Source of the DNA: Coffea arabica
Taxonomy: Eukaryota; Streptophyta; Magnoliopsida; Gentianales; Rubiaceae
Assembly (NCBI RefSeq): GCF_036785885.1
Contig: NC_092310.1
Location: 8,060,001-8,124,000, forward strand
DNA: 64,000 nt
Direction of reading: 5' to 3'
The translations under genes and the position numbers were made by a program. Below are positions 48,301 through 59,160 of the stretch, piece after piece. Numbering within the stretch: position 1 is the stretch's first letter; the number at the start of each line of letters is the position of its first letter. Below the pieces are notes generated by a model. That model did not search any database and was not told where the DNA came from. It saw only the letters and a program-made list of their open reading frames with translations.

Positions 48301-51000
48301 TATCCCATGCGTTTTCTATCTCTGGCGAATGGTTCTCAGGTGCTTAGGATCTTACCAGTTTGGCGATTTTGATATTCTGAAGTATTTCTTAGTGCTCAAA
48401 TTCTGCCACTGAACATGTTTTTTCAAGGTAGTTTCTGGTGTTTTGGTGGTTCATCATGATCTCAAGTTTATGCTTGTTATATGAATGGTGGTGGTGTTAT
48501 GGTAGGTGATCTAAATTTGTAGGAAGTTGGTACTATTGGTTCATTCCATTGTCAGTCCTCATCTTTGTGTCAAATTTCAAATTTTTGTTGGTTATTTGTG
48601 TTGCTTGCCGAACTCATAGTCAAAGGGAAGTCTCTGGGATGTGTGTCTTTGTGAATAAATTGGATGGGTCTGACCATAGTGTAAAATCTGGAGGTTTTAT
48701 TTGGACCTACAGGTGGTGGTTTTGTTGTTACTCTAGGTGGTGGTGCTATAGGTGGTGGCTCTGGGCTTCTAGAAGTTTCTCTATGGTGTTGATTAGGAAT
48801 TGATCATGAAGGCCTACACTTTCTTGCAGTTTTGCACTATGTTGAGTACTTCGTGAATGGTACTTTTTTTTGTTTTTTGTTTTCAAGATTGTCTCTTCTT
48901 TTCTGGTTCTTTTGGTGTGGTTGTCTTAGAATGGTGGTGGAGTTCTGCATGGGCAAAAAGAGCTCTCTTCTCTTGGATAGATGGATGGATGTGGTAAATC
49001 AGGAGTTCTCTTGTTTGTGCTGTTTGCCTAAAATTCACTGGTCGTTGTTGGTAACGGCTTCTCTCTGTTGTCTTCATTTTAGGTTAGCTTGATCTCTGGA
49101 TGGTAGATTTGTTGCCTGTTTTCTAATTTCAGTGAAGTTGGTTCAACTTACCTCTCCATTTTCGGATCGAGGGCTAGTAAACTTTTTTGGAGGGAGTTAT
49201 TTTCTTGCCTATACTAATTTATCTTTTGTGCACGAGGAATTTAGGGGTTTTGACACTTTATTTATAATTTTTCTGTTAATCTTTACTTATTCTGTCTCCA
49301 TTATTTGGTCTGGCAGTAATTCCTGCAGAGTTGACTCTCCTGATTCATGAGAAATAGATGGAGGTATAACCAAGTGTGTGTGTGCGCTTATTGTCAACTT
49401 GTTTATTTCTAAACCATCTATGAATTGCCTTCTGTCCATTCAATTCACCTGAGTTATTGTACCCAATTGTTCTTTTCTTGGCTTTCGTATTTTGATGGAT
49501 TGGCTTAGTCCAGGACTTTTCTTTGGGGATGGCTCTGCGGTACTTGGTATCTAATGGGAATTAAATTCTGTCATCTAACATGTCTGTATAGGTAGGGCTT
49601 TTTGGTGTTGCTGATTCATCATGGTTTGAAGAAGAATGAATGCTACATTTTTTAGTTCTGATAATATGGTAGATGATCTACAATTTTTATTTCATCTTTG
49701 TGCCAAGTTCAAGTCTTTGTTTGGCTATTCATGTTTTCACTCGCAGAATTCTGCTGAGGGTGGTGACTGACTATGGGCTTTTGGATGTGTTGTTTTTAAG
49801 TGTAATCTGTAATCTGAAGTTTTGCTTTCTGTATCATTGTTGCATTGCTATAGGCAGTTGCATTACTGTTTGTTTCGATCTTTGTGATGTTTTATGATTT
49901 CGTTTCTTCTCTGGTTCTTTTGATGTCGTCTTTCAATAATAGTGGACCTCTGGTGTGCGGAGTGTACAAGAGCTTTCTTTTGGATGGATTTGAATTAAAT
50001 CAGGAGTTTTTCTTGCCAACGTGGTCTTTGTTTGTTCTCTTTCCTGGAAAATTCACTGGGGGTACTTGGTGATGGTTTCTATCTGTTGTATTGATTTTAG
50101 GGAAGCTTGAACCGGGAGTATTGGCCATGTTTGGTATCCTGCTATTTGGTTTTGGGATGAGATCTTGGATGAGCTTCTCTTTTTCCCTACTTTTTTTTCT
50201 ATTTTTTGTTCATTTTCTTGAAAAATAATTTTCTTTCTGTGTGCTTTAATTTACTATATCATTTTGTGTTGAGGCTAGGCTTCCAGTGACTGGAAGGTGT
50301 GGCGAAGACTTAAGGTCTCTATTGTCAGATCAAAGGCTACTATATTGTTTTGCAGGGGGGTTTTCTTACCTACTCTTACCATTCCTTTCTGCTTGATGTC
50401 ACGGGCTTTGGTACTTCTGATGTCTATAATTTAAATTTAATTTAAAATTTTCATGATCCCTTTCTTCCATAGTCCACTGTGTTTATGGAAATACCTTATG
50501 CATCAATCATTCTGGCAGCAATCACTTTTTTTTTTTTTTGTCAAACTTCAGCTGTATTATATAATGGCAGCAATCACTTGGAAGTCCATGTTCCGATCCT
50601 CATTTAAGAGAGCAGCGATTTGCGTATCACTGCTTAATCCCAACTGTTAATTGTGCGGCGACCTGCCCATTTAATTCACTTGCACCTATTTTGCTTCTCC
50701 ATTAATTTGCGATTAGCTTAATCCCAGGCACTTTCTTTGGGGATTGTTTCTTGTAAACTAATTCTGCCATTGAACATGTATGTATAGCCGGTTCCTGGTG
50801 TTTTGATGATTCATCATGATCGGAAAAGTATTAACATTATGCTTGGTATATTAATTAGTTTTGATGGTATGTATATAATCTAAATTTCTGGATGGTTGGG
50901 ACTAATGGACAACTCTGATATTGGTTTTCATCTTGGTGTCGAATTTTAAGTTGGGTTCTGATGTCCTGGTACTTCCTTGCAGAAATCTAGTCCTAGCAAG
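45400..51000 (+). repeat. Degenerate tandem array of about 1.2-kb noncoding units (possible lncRNA locus)
   Basis: Marker blocks recur in the same order. CTGGTTCTTTTGATGT-like sequence is at 45611, 46363, 47575, 48903 and 49911. GGAGGGAGTTAT or its variants are at about 46076, 46835, 47998, 49188 and 50355. TCTTTGGGGATGGTTCT or its variants are at about 46288, 47140, 48321, 49520 and 50733. Alternate units are most alike (46.83-47.3 kb with 49.18-49.6 kb; 48.0-48.6 kb with 50.36-50.9 kb), giving a 2.36-kb higher-order repeat. The first unit is shorter. The plus strand is T-rich and no unit holds a conserved reading frame. TCTGCAG acceptor-like sites recur at 46128, 46936 and 48076. It resembles a transcribed, intron-like noncoding locus; function unknown. 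Confidence 0.65.
50528..50565 (-). mobile_element. 38-bp LINE tail insertion inside the array
   Basis: A T run followed by GTCAAACTTCAGCTG is flanked by a perfect 14-bp duplication, GGCAGCAATCACTT, at 50514-50527 and 50566-50579. On the minus strand it is a short 3' end with a poly-A tail, an extreme 5' truncation. Confidence 0.85.
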
Positions 51001-51751
51001 AGGATTGTGAAGAAATAGAGGTCTTCTCTTGGATGATGATATTCAGATATCCATGATACTGTGGTTTGAATCATGGAATCTCTCTTCATGCCATCCTGTT
51101 ATTGTGTTTGTCGAAAACATCACATGCCACTGGTACTGGTATTGTTCAGTCATGTAAGAACAGATGCATACAATATCTGTCTTCGTAGTCATCAACCTAC
51201 ATGCCCCTGGTACTGGTATTGTTTGTGAATTTCATTTCATACTTGAATTTTGGGATCCCCTGGTACATAGGTTTAGTATGCAATTTTAAAGTGCATGTAA
51301 CTGATTTTTTTTTTTTTTTAAGGAAGTTATTGGACAATATTTGCTTATGACCTTAACAGCCATGGTGTGGCATCAAGGTCCAATCTAAGATCTGCAATAG
51401 TTGTATATGCATTGCTGATTTGGGAGGTGGTTAGAACCATTTGTAAATGATTGACAAAATGAGAGGAATCCAAATGCCTTTTTTTCAACTATTGAAAATC
51501 ATTAATTTGTTTGAAGTGCGTACAACTTTGAGGTTGATTTCGTTGGATTCTTGAAATGGAGGAGTTCCAGGGCAACTTGTCATTTGTTGTGGATGATTTA
51601 CCTGTGCAAGCTTAAGCCCCTTGAATGTTATAGAAAATTAACTGTCGCATAGTATTTGTTTCACACACTAGTTGATCTCCTATTTGGATGTTCATAACTG
51701 ATGGTGATAACATAGTTGATTTATAGGTAAAGTCCTGCAGTTATCTTTAAG

Positions 51752-52177
51752 GGTGAGATTTGGTATGAAAACAAGTGAAGAAGTGTGGGGTAATCGTGGT
51801 ATATGTTTGTCGAGTCACTTGATTTGTGATACTAGTGGTAAATTTAAGGTTGTCTAATGGGATTCAAGGCCCTCCTCCGTATGGACACACACACACACAC
51901 AACCCCCCCCCTCTCTTTCCAAAAAATAAAACCCAATAAAAAAAGCATATTATCAAGGAAAGGTGAGATTTGGTATGAAAACAAGATAGTGTGTGGTGAT
52001 CGAGGTATATGGTTGGTGAATCGCTTGATTTGTGATATTAGTGGTAAATATGTCTAATGGGATTCAAGGTGCTCTTCCGTTTGGACACACACACACACCC
52101 CACCACCACCAACCCCCCCCCCCCCCCCCCCCGCCCCCCCAAAAAAAAAAAAGAATGCATATTGCTAAGGAAAGGTG
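51752..52177. repeat. Two-copy direct repeat, 210-bp period, with (CA)n and poly-C
   Basis: GGTGAGATTTGGTATGAAAA at 51752 recurs at 51962. Both copies continue to GGGATTCAAGG and CGT(A/T)TGGACACACACAC, then a C-rich run and an A-rich run. The poly-C run at 52113-52140 is long in the second copy. Confidence 0.88.
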
Positions 52178-53569
52178 TGCTATTCATACAGCTCTCTGGG
52201 ATAGATTGCTGCAGATGACGAATGATTATTGATGCATAAGTTGTTTTGCTATTTGTGTTAAAACTGATTAATTGAGATTGCTGGGAGACGTTTGTAGCTT
52301 GCCTATTGGTGGGGATAGCTAAGTGATTCCCTCGGCCTGTTGGTCTTCTTGACTGCGCTGCATAAGAGTTGGAATTTTTTTTTGTTTTGTTGGAGATGCA
52401 TCTGTGGCAGCACTTTCTTGTCTGTGGTTCTTGATTGTGGCTTGCTTGTATGCTTGTTTTGTTTTGGTTGGTAGGATGTTTGTAATTCTGCCTGTCACAT
52501 CAGACAGCCGGCCCCAAGCCCTGTCAAAAAGAGGAGGGAAAGCCTGATCTTGTGTGAGATAGTTATTGGTCATTACTAAATATGGTTCTTCCAAGTCTTC
52601 CTAATGGATCACAATGTCTTGCTATTTTGTGATCTGGGAAATACTTGCTGATGTTCTTTCCTGTAAGGATGTATTTTTCTCCTCTTTTCATTTGGTGGAT
52701 TTGTGGATGGCTGGGGCTCCATTCCTCCTCTTTTCAATGGCTTTGTTTTATTGGTCCGTTATCTCGCTAGATTGGTTATTTTTGAAAGGCTTAGGTGAGG
52801 CAAGAACTTGAAGCAATGGCTTGTGTTGTTTTATTTGGGGAAGTGAAAACCATTTTTAACTCCAAATCCTGTATGGTGACATATAGTTTAGTTTCTAATG
52901 CAAATTACTGTTTGTTTTTAGTCGAAACAATTTCTTCTTGGATGGTTCTTGAAGATCTATATGGATGCGAATGCCTTTTTAAACATCTTATCTTCCATTT
53001 CATGCTTTTATCTGATCGTGTAAAGATGTTGGATTCTGTCTAAATTCTATAGAACGACCCCAAACGAAAGTCTAAATTCTACAGAGCGACCCCAAAAGAA
53101 AGTGGACGAATGTTGTACGAATTGCTGATGTTGTACTAATCCCCAACCAGAGAAATATTTGGTGTAAACTATTTGGGGAGTTTTTAAATTATTTTAGTTA
53201 TTTACTTGTAGTCCATGATATTTTATATATTGAATCGGCTCGTCACAATTGAGAGCGTCAAATTTAACGTTTGAAATGGATCAATGGAGTAAAAATTGGA
53301 TCCACTTGATTTTGAGGAATCAAATTCAAATTTGAAATATATTATTGATCAAAATTTGACGTGGGGCACAAAGGTGCATGTAATGTCCAACTATTGTTGG
53401 GAGGTGAGAAAAATTTATGCACCACCACTTGAAAATTGAAATTTGTCATCAAGATTTGTTGTGCTCTATTTTTTATTGGTTAGAATGAGTCTCGGTGGTT
53501 ACAGAACGAAATAAAACAAAGGAAAAGATTGGCCGACAGTCTTTTTCTTGGTTTCATGACATCATAATG
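52178..53569. other. Noncoding region downstream of the array
   Basis: The T-rich plus strand continues to about 53000. No gene is recognised. Two copies of a 32-bp unit (GTCTAAATTCTA(T/C)AGA) lie at 53038-53101. Confidence 0.45.
53038..53101. repeat. Two-copy tandem repeat, 32-bp unit
   Basis: GTCTAAATTCTATAGAACGA at 53038 and GTCTAAATTCTACAGAGCGA at 53070 open two adjacent units. Confidence 0.85.
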
Positions 53570-53819
53570 GTTGTAGGCACTTTTTTTTTTTTAGATCCGA
53601 AATGAAACTCATTGCGTTATAAGTTACAATGTTCTAGTTTCGCGCGCCAGTACATGAGCTTTCGTTCCTAGTGTTCTCTCAACCTTAACAGTCTGGACTG
53701 CAAAAACTTTCGTTACTAGTGTTCTCTCAATCTTAACAGTCTGGACTGCAAAAAAGAACTGGCCAGTACATAAAATGTCTTCGATTATTGAGCGAACCTG
53801 TGGCGGACAATTGTCTGGT

Positions 53820-56800
53820 TTAGCTAGAGCGTGAAGTAGCAAGAGAATCACTTCTAACAAGAACAGATTGCCAGGAAACGGTGCACAGGTTCCTGAGAGC
53901 CGACAAACATGGTAGAGCCTCAGTCTGCAAAGCTGTCAATGCATGAACTTGAGTGGAGTGCTGAAAAATCACATTGCCAGTTCTATCTTCAACCACCCAT
54001 GCTATGGCTGCCTTATGTATCTGAGTCGTTGCTTTAAATGAGCCGTCAATGGTTAGTACCAGCTGACAGTTGTGATGATTTGTCTGTAGTCCATCAAAAA
54101 ATAGCTCTAGATTCCTTATATTGACTGGCTTCTTGCAAGCGTTAAAGTTTGAACCTTGTTGGAATTGACTCTCCTCTTGCCATGGCAAACCCTTTCGATT
54201 CATCCTCTGCACTGCCCGCAGTATCTGCTCTGGGCTAGATTGTACACCTTCCCATATAAATTTATTTCGCTCCAGCCAGATATTCCATAAGATGTGGATG
54301 GATAAGATTAAGTCCTCGTCCTCAGGGGCCTCTATTATCCATTGTTGCAGCCAAATAGATAAAGGAATTGGCACACCTGTCTCGAAGTCAAATCCCAGCC
54401 GTGATGCTCTCCACAGTCTAATTGAAGTTTGACAATGCAGGAATAAGTGGGAAGACGTTTCTTTATGCTCGCCACAACACAGACAAACTTTCTTTGGAAC
54501 AAAGCCAAATTAGTAGGACAAGCATTATGCAATAATCGCCACACAAAGAACTGGATACGCGAAGGAATGCTTAAGCTCCAAAGCCGCTTCCAAACCCTAT
54601 GTGAAATCGATGGCCCATCAGATGATGAGGATGATGACGCACTCTGGCTTTGAGCTATAGTATGGGCCAAATGATAACCTAACTGAATGAGCCCCGCTTT
54701 TTTCGAACTCCCATATCATATGATCTTCTCCTCCAGGCTGTGGGATATAAATGGTGAGAATTTTATGGGCTATCTGATTAGGGAACAACACTTCAATCAA
54801 TGACTCCCTCCAGTTCCTAGAAGAGTCAATCAAGTCTGCAACTTTCATGTTTAGCATTTGGGGCAGATTGGAAATGTCGCAAAGGGGTTTTGGCAATCAG
54901 GAATCCAGTTGTCCTCCAACTTTATTTTTGTTCCATTTACCACTCGCCACTTTAGCCCCAGCTTTAGTAGGTCACTTCCTCACAGGATACTTCGCCATCC
55001 CAAAGTTGCATGAGTTGCACAACGCACACTTAGAAAGTTAGTTTGTCGACAGTACTTGGCTACAAACGGACGGCTAAACAGATTCTCCGGCTGAGAAAGT
55101 ATTCGCCAAGCTGATTTGGCAACTAAAGCCCTGTTCATTTCTTCTGTGGATCTCATTCCTAATCCCCCTCTGAATTTGGACCGAGTTAGAATAGATCATG
55201 CTTTCCAATGAATTCCACGCCCATCAACATCCCCGGTCCAGATGAATCGCGCTATATATTTATCAATAGACTTGGCTATAGTGCGCGGAACATTGAAAGG
55301 GTATACTGTGACAGTGCACTTAGCACACGTTTTGCTAACACGATTCTGCCCATAACTGAAAGATTGGATGACCTCCATTTCCCAATACGCTTGGAGATTT
55401 GTGATTTGAGATGAGCAAACAGATTTTTTTTTGGGAAAAATCCATATTGAGCCGCAGGTATCTTCCCATTCCTTCTACTACTTGAATATGAAGTACTCTT
55501 GAAATGGCCATTTTGATTTCAGCGGGCGTGTTGGGGCTAACAGCAAGGCTAGACTTAGCAAAGTTAATTTCCTGCCCCGAAACATGTCGGTATATATCAA
55601 GCTCATCTTTTTAACTTCCCAGCCGCCTCTATGGTACATTTAAAAAATACCATAATGTCATCTGCAAACATCAAGCGGGATAGAGGGGGACCACCACGAC
55701 AAATCCATAGCGGCGGCCATGAGTTCGTCTCTGCAAGATTTGTTAGGAGAGAGGACAGAGCTTGTTGGCGTATAATGAATAAATAAGGAGATAATGGACA
55801 ACCTTGACGGAGACGTCGAGTGGATAAATGATAGGTGAAGGCACCCCATTAACAATAATTGAGGCAGAGACTGAGGATATGCATTGTGAAATGATCCTGA
55901 TCCAAGAATCTGGAAAGCCCATTTTATGAAGCATTGCTACTAAAAATTGCCAAGATACCCTGTCATAGGCTTTGCTGATATCGAGCTTTAAGGCCGCTAA
56001 ATAGGTCTTACCCTGCTTCCTCTTCCTTATAAACTCCAGCACCTCATGAGCTATAAGGGCATTATCCGAGATTAGTCTTCCTGGGACAAAAGCATTTTGA
56101 TAGGGGGCTACCAACTTTGTGATCTTATGCCTTAGCCGATTGACCAACATTTTGGCGACAATTTTGTACAAAACATTACAGAGGCTTATCGGTCGAAAGT
56201 CCGAAACCTTTGTGAGACACGGTGATTTTGGGATGAGGACAATATTTGTGTGATTCAAACCTTCTGATGCCAGCCCCGAATGGCAAAACTGTAAGACTGC
56301 TTTGGTGACCTCTGGACCAACTATGTCCCAGTAATGTTAAAAAAATCCCGCTGGAAACCCATCTGGTCCTGACGCCTTCCATTTGCCCATTTGGAAAACT
56401 GCCGCTTGAACCTCATCTGAAGTAAACTCCTGTTGTAAGAAACTTCTGTCTTCATCATTTAAACAACCATTTACACTGGCTAAGATAGGCTCAAATTCAG
56501 CCAGTCTTTCCTGATTTAGGGAAAGGTCTATAGAACCTCTGGATGTTTGGCCTCGATATAAATTCAAAAAGTAATGCAAGATGTGATTACTGATGGCAGT
56601 TGGGTCAGAAATCCAGTTACCGGCGTCATCTGACAAATTGGAGATATGCGTTTTAGCTCTTTTTTTTGTCGCCCATTGATGATAAAACTTTGTGTTACGG
56701 TCCCTTGTGACGCCCATCTGACAGAAGATCTTTGAGTCCAGTAATCTTGTTTGCAATCCAATAAGAAATCCAGATATTTCCTCGACTGGCAGTCATACTG

Positions 56801-58187
56801 AATTGCCCTTGTATTGTTGATTTGACCTTGGAGCCATTGTAGGGGCAATTGGGTTTGATTGATCTTATTATCCAAATTACCGTAGGACGACCTATGCCAA
56901 CGGGTTAGATGTGTAATAGTATTCTGAAGATTCTTAGTTACCCCTTGCATTTTATTGCCTGCTTGTTGCATATTTGGGTTCCTCCATACCTTGCTAACAA
57001 TGGTTCTACATGCAGAATCTCTAACCCAAAAGGATTCAAATTTTAAAATTCTATTCATTCTCTTAGATGCCTGTTTCGTATCAAGAATTAGTGGACCATG
57101 ATCTGAACGCATAATTGGGAGATTTCGAAGCATTGCATTGAGAAATAATTGCAGCCATGACTGAGTGAGGGCTGCAAACGAGTCGAGTCGAGTCGAGCTT
57201 TGAGCTAATCGAGCCGAGCCTCAACTAAATTTTACCAAGCTCGAGCTCGACGAGCCGGCAAATTTCGAGCTCGAGCTCGACTCGAATCAAGTCGAGCCGA
57301 GCTCGAGCTCAAAAAAAAATAAAAAATAAATATTTTATTTAAAAAATAAATAAATAAAATAATATTTTTTTCTTAATAAATAATAAAATATTAAGGACAT
57401 ATACGTAATTTTACTTTGAAAATAAAAAATAAAAAAAATATATATAATATACGTAATTTTATTATTAAATAAAAAAAAATATATATATATATCCAAGCTC
57501 GCGAGTCGGCTTAATATTCTGAACTTGACCCACGAGCAACGAGTTTAATATTCTGAGCTCAAGCTCGAGCTCGACTCGAGTTCGATTAACATCGAGCTCG
57601 ACTCGAGCTTGACTCGAGCCGCTCGCGATTCGTGTGCAGCCCTATGAGTGACAAAAGCCCTATCTAATTGTTCAAAGGTGGCATGAGAACTGGACCTTGA
57701 ATTTGTCCATGTATACCAAACGCCCAGGTGTTGTAACTCTGACAGGCCCAAGTCGGACAAAAAGAAGCGAAATTGGTGCGAACCCTTTGGAGATCTTTTA
57801 GAAAAGCTTAGTCTATCTTGATCATTTAAAATCTGATTGAAGTATCCCACAATGGCAAACGGTTGATTACAAGGGAAAAGTTTTGAATTTACTTCTTGCC
57901 GGACATTGTGCCTTTTTTTTGCAAATTAGGATGACCATAAAAAAGAAACAGGACCCATAGGAGGCCAGATAGCTCAGTTACCTGTACACAGAAATAGTTA
58001 ACATGCTTTGAAATAACTTGGACCTTAACTGAGTCACACCAAGCTAAACACAAACCACCACCACCTTGAGTAGTAGGGGGTACCAAATCCCAAAAGGAGA
58101 AATAAGAGGCGTCTAACCAACTAACAAGCCTTATAGTCGTGCATTTGGTTTCCATGAGAAATAAAACGTTAGGTGCATAAAACGTTA
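53820..58187 (-). pseudogene. LINE 2 ORF2: endonuclease - reverse transcriptase - RNase H
   Basis: Endonuclease pieces are at 58187-57644 (FLMETKCTT, GGGGLCLAWCDSV, WYTWTNSRSS, FEQLDRAFVTH). They continue beyond the MITE at 57168-57060 (LRNLPIMRSDHGPL), showing that the frame was continuous before that insertion. Reverse transcriptase is at 56756-55640, with KASGPDGFPAGF, FRPISLCNVLYKIVAK, KLDISKAYDRVSW and a catalytic FADD at 55668-55657. The zf-RVT region is at 54670-54335. RNase H is at 54374-53820, with VLTIDGSFK, LQTEALPC and VRSDSLA. Frameshifts near 57889, 56340, 55800, 54900-55200 and 53820 inactivate it. It belongs to a different LINE subfamily from LINE 1: FADD instead of YADD, and little matching sequence. 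Confidence 0.92.
57169..57643. mobile_element. hAT-type MITE inserted in LINE 2
   Basis: The ends GGGCTGCAAACGAGTCGAG and (reverse complement) AGGGCTGCACACGAATCG are inverted repeats. The flanking octamers CTGAGTGA (57161-57168) and ATGAGTGA (57644-57651) match at seven positions. The arms are made of CGAGCTCGAG-type repeats and the centre is AT-rich with (AT)n. Removing it rejoins the LINE endonuclease frame. Confidence 0.88.
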
Positions 58188-58216
58188 GTTGTAGGCACTT
58201 AAACATTGCATTATTC

Positions 58217-58823
58217 TTTTTTAGAGACAACAAAATTCATTGCTAAACCTTCAATTACAACGTTCTGGTTACATATGCCAGATTATGGGCTTTCATTACT
58301 AAGGATCTTGCAACCTTAACAACCTGGACTACAAAGAAAGACTTGTAAGGTGTCTTCTATTATAGAGCGAATATGTGAAGGACAATTCTCTGGTTTAGCT
58401 AGAGAATGAATATTTTATTTTGCCAACTTTGCTACAAGTTTTTTAAAAACTTTAACTACAGTAACCTCAAAAAACTTTTCAATGTTTTTAAACTATACAC
58501 TTGATCAAAATATTAAAGAAAAAACACACTTTAAAAATTTTTAAAAAAATTTCTACAGTAAGTTACAGTAAAGTTTTAGACAAACACTCAAAAAACTCAC
58601 CTTCCAAACGGGGTAGAAGTAGCAAGAGAGAATCAGTTCTGACTTGGATCAGAATGGCAGGGGATGCTGCAAAGATGTTTAAGAGCCCACAAATATGCTA
58701 GAACCTGTCTGCAAAGCTGTCAAAGCGTGAATTTGGATGGAATGCTGAAAGATCAATTTGCCAGTGTTATCTTCAACAACCCATGCTATGGCTGCATTAT
58801 GCGTATGATCGCTTACTTGAAAG
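58217..58823 (-). mobile_element. 5'-truncated LINE fragment (LINE 3), same family as LINE 2
   Basis: A 12-bp target duplication, ATTGCATTATTC, lies at 58205-58216 and 58824-58835. The sequence matches the 3' end of LINE 2 (53593-54040), including TCTGGTTTAGCTAGAG and CTGCAAAGCTGTCAA. Only the end of RNase H and the 3' UTR are left. A MITE of about 200 bp splits it. Confidence 0.93.
58408..58615. mobile_element. MITE within LINE 3 (CTACAGTAA family)
   Basis: Comparison with LINE 2 shows extra DNA between TAGAGAATGA and AGTAGCAAG. The insert carries several CTACAGTAA/TTACAGTAAAG motifs and ends CACCTTCCAAACGGGG, the reverse of a CCCGTTTGGA end common in plant MITEs. GAA on both sides may be the target duplication. 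Confidence 0.6.
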
Positions 58824-58933
58824 ATTGCATTATTCGAATCTTAGGTAGCTCATGCTTTTCTTGTGTATGCCATTTTGCTCTTTTTTTTTTTAACTTATTT
58901 TTGTATTTGACTTATTTCAGAAGTTGTTTATTT

Positions 58934-59142
58934 TTTTTTTATCAAAACGGCAACATTTCATTTATAGACTAACTCAGATTACAATTTTTGGAGCAACTGC
59001 CCCTACAATCTGCTTGTACCAACTCAAGCAACCAAACTGGGAAGTCTGACTTCCATTCAGCAGTTTCTTTCAAATTTGTAGCAAATTTAGCTACCTGATG
59101 ACTAACAGAGTTGCTTCTCCTTCTAGTGAAGGAGAAGCAACA
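58934..59142 (-). mobile_element. LINE 3'-end fragment (LINE 4)
   Basis: An 18-bp duplication, TTCAGAAGTTGTTTATTT, lies at 58916-58933 and 59143-59160. The minus strand encodes the RNase H C-terminus (SVSHQVAKFATNLKETAEW, FPVWLLELVQAD) and ends in a poly-A tail. Its sequence differs from LINEs 1-3, so it is another subfamily. Confidence 0.92.
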
Positions 59143-59160
59143 TTCAGAAGTTGTTTATTT

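Larger units (their letters stand above)
53583..58187 (-). mobile_element. 5'-truncated L1-type LINE (LINE 2), split by a hAT MITE
   Basis: A 13-bp target duplication, GTTGTAGGCACTT, lies at 53570-53582 and 58188-58200. The tail is poly-A on the minus strand (T run at 53581-53592). The 5' end lies in the endonuclease domain. A 48-bp tandem duplication near the 3' end (53659 and 53707) is not seen in LINE 3. Length without the MITE is about 4.13 kb. Confidence 0.95.

Noticed and set aside
45010-50072. Many 60-90 codon open frames on the plus strand in the 45-50 kb region
   Set aside because: They are Phe/Leu/Ser-rich as expected from T-rich DNA, are not conserved in frame between array units, and match no family I know.
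52032-52232. Proline-rich open frame
   Set aside because: It is translated from (CA)n and poly-C simple sequence.
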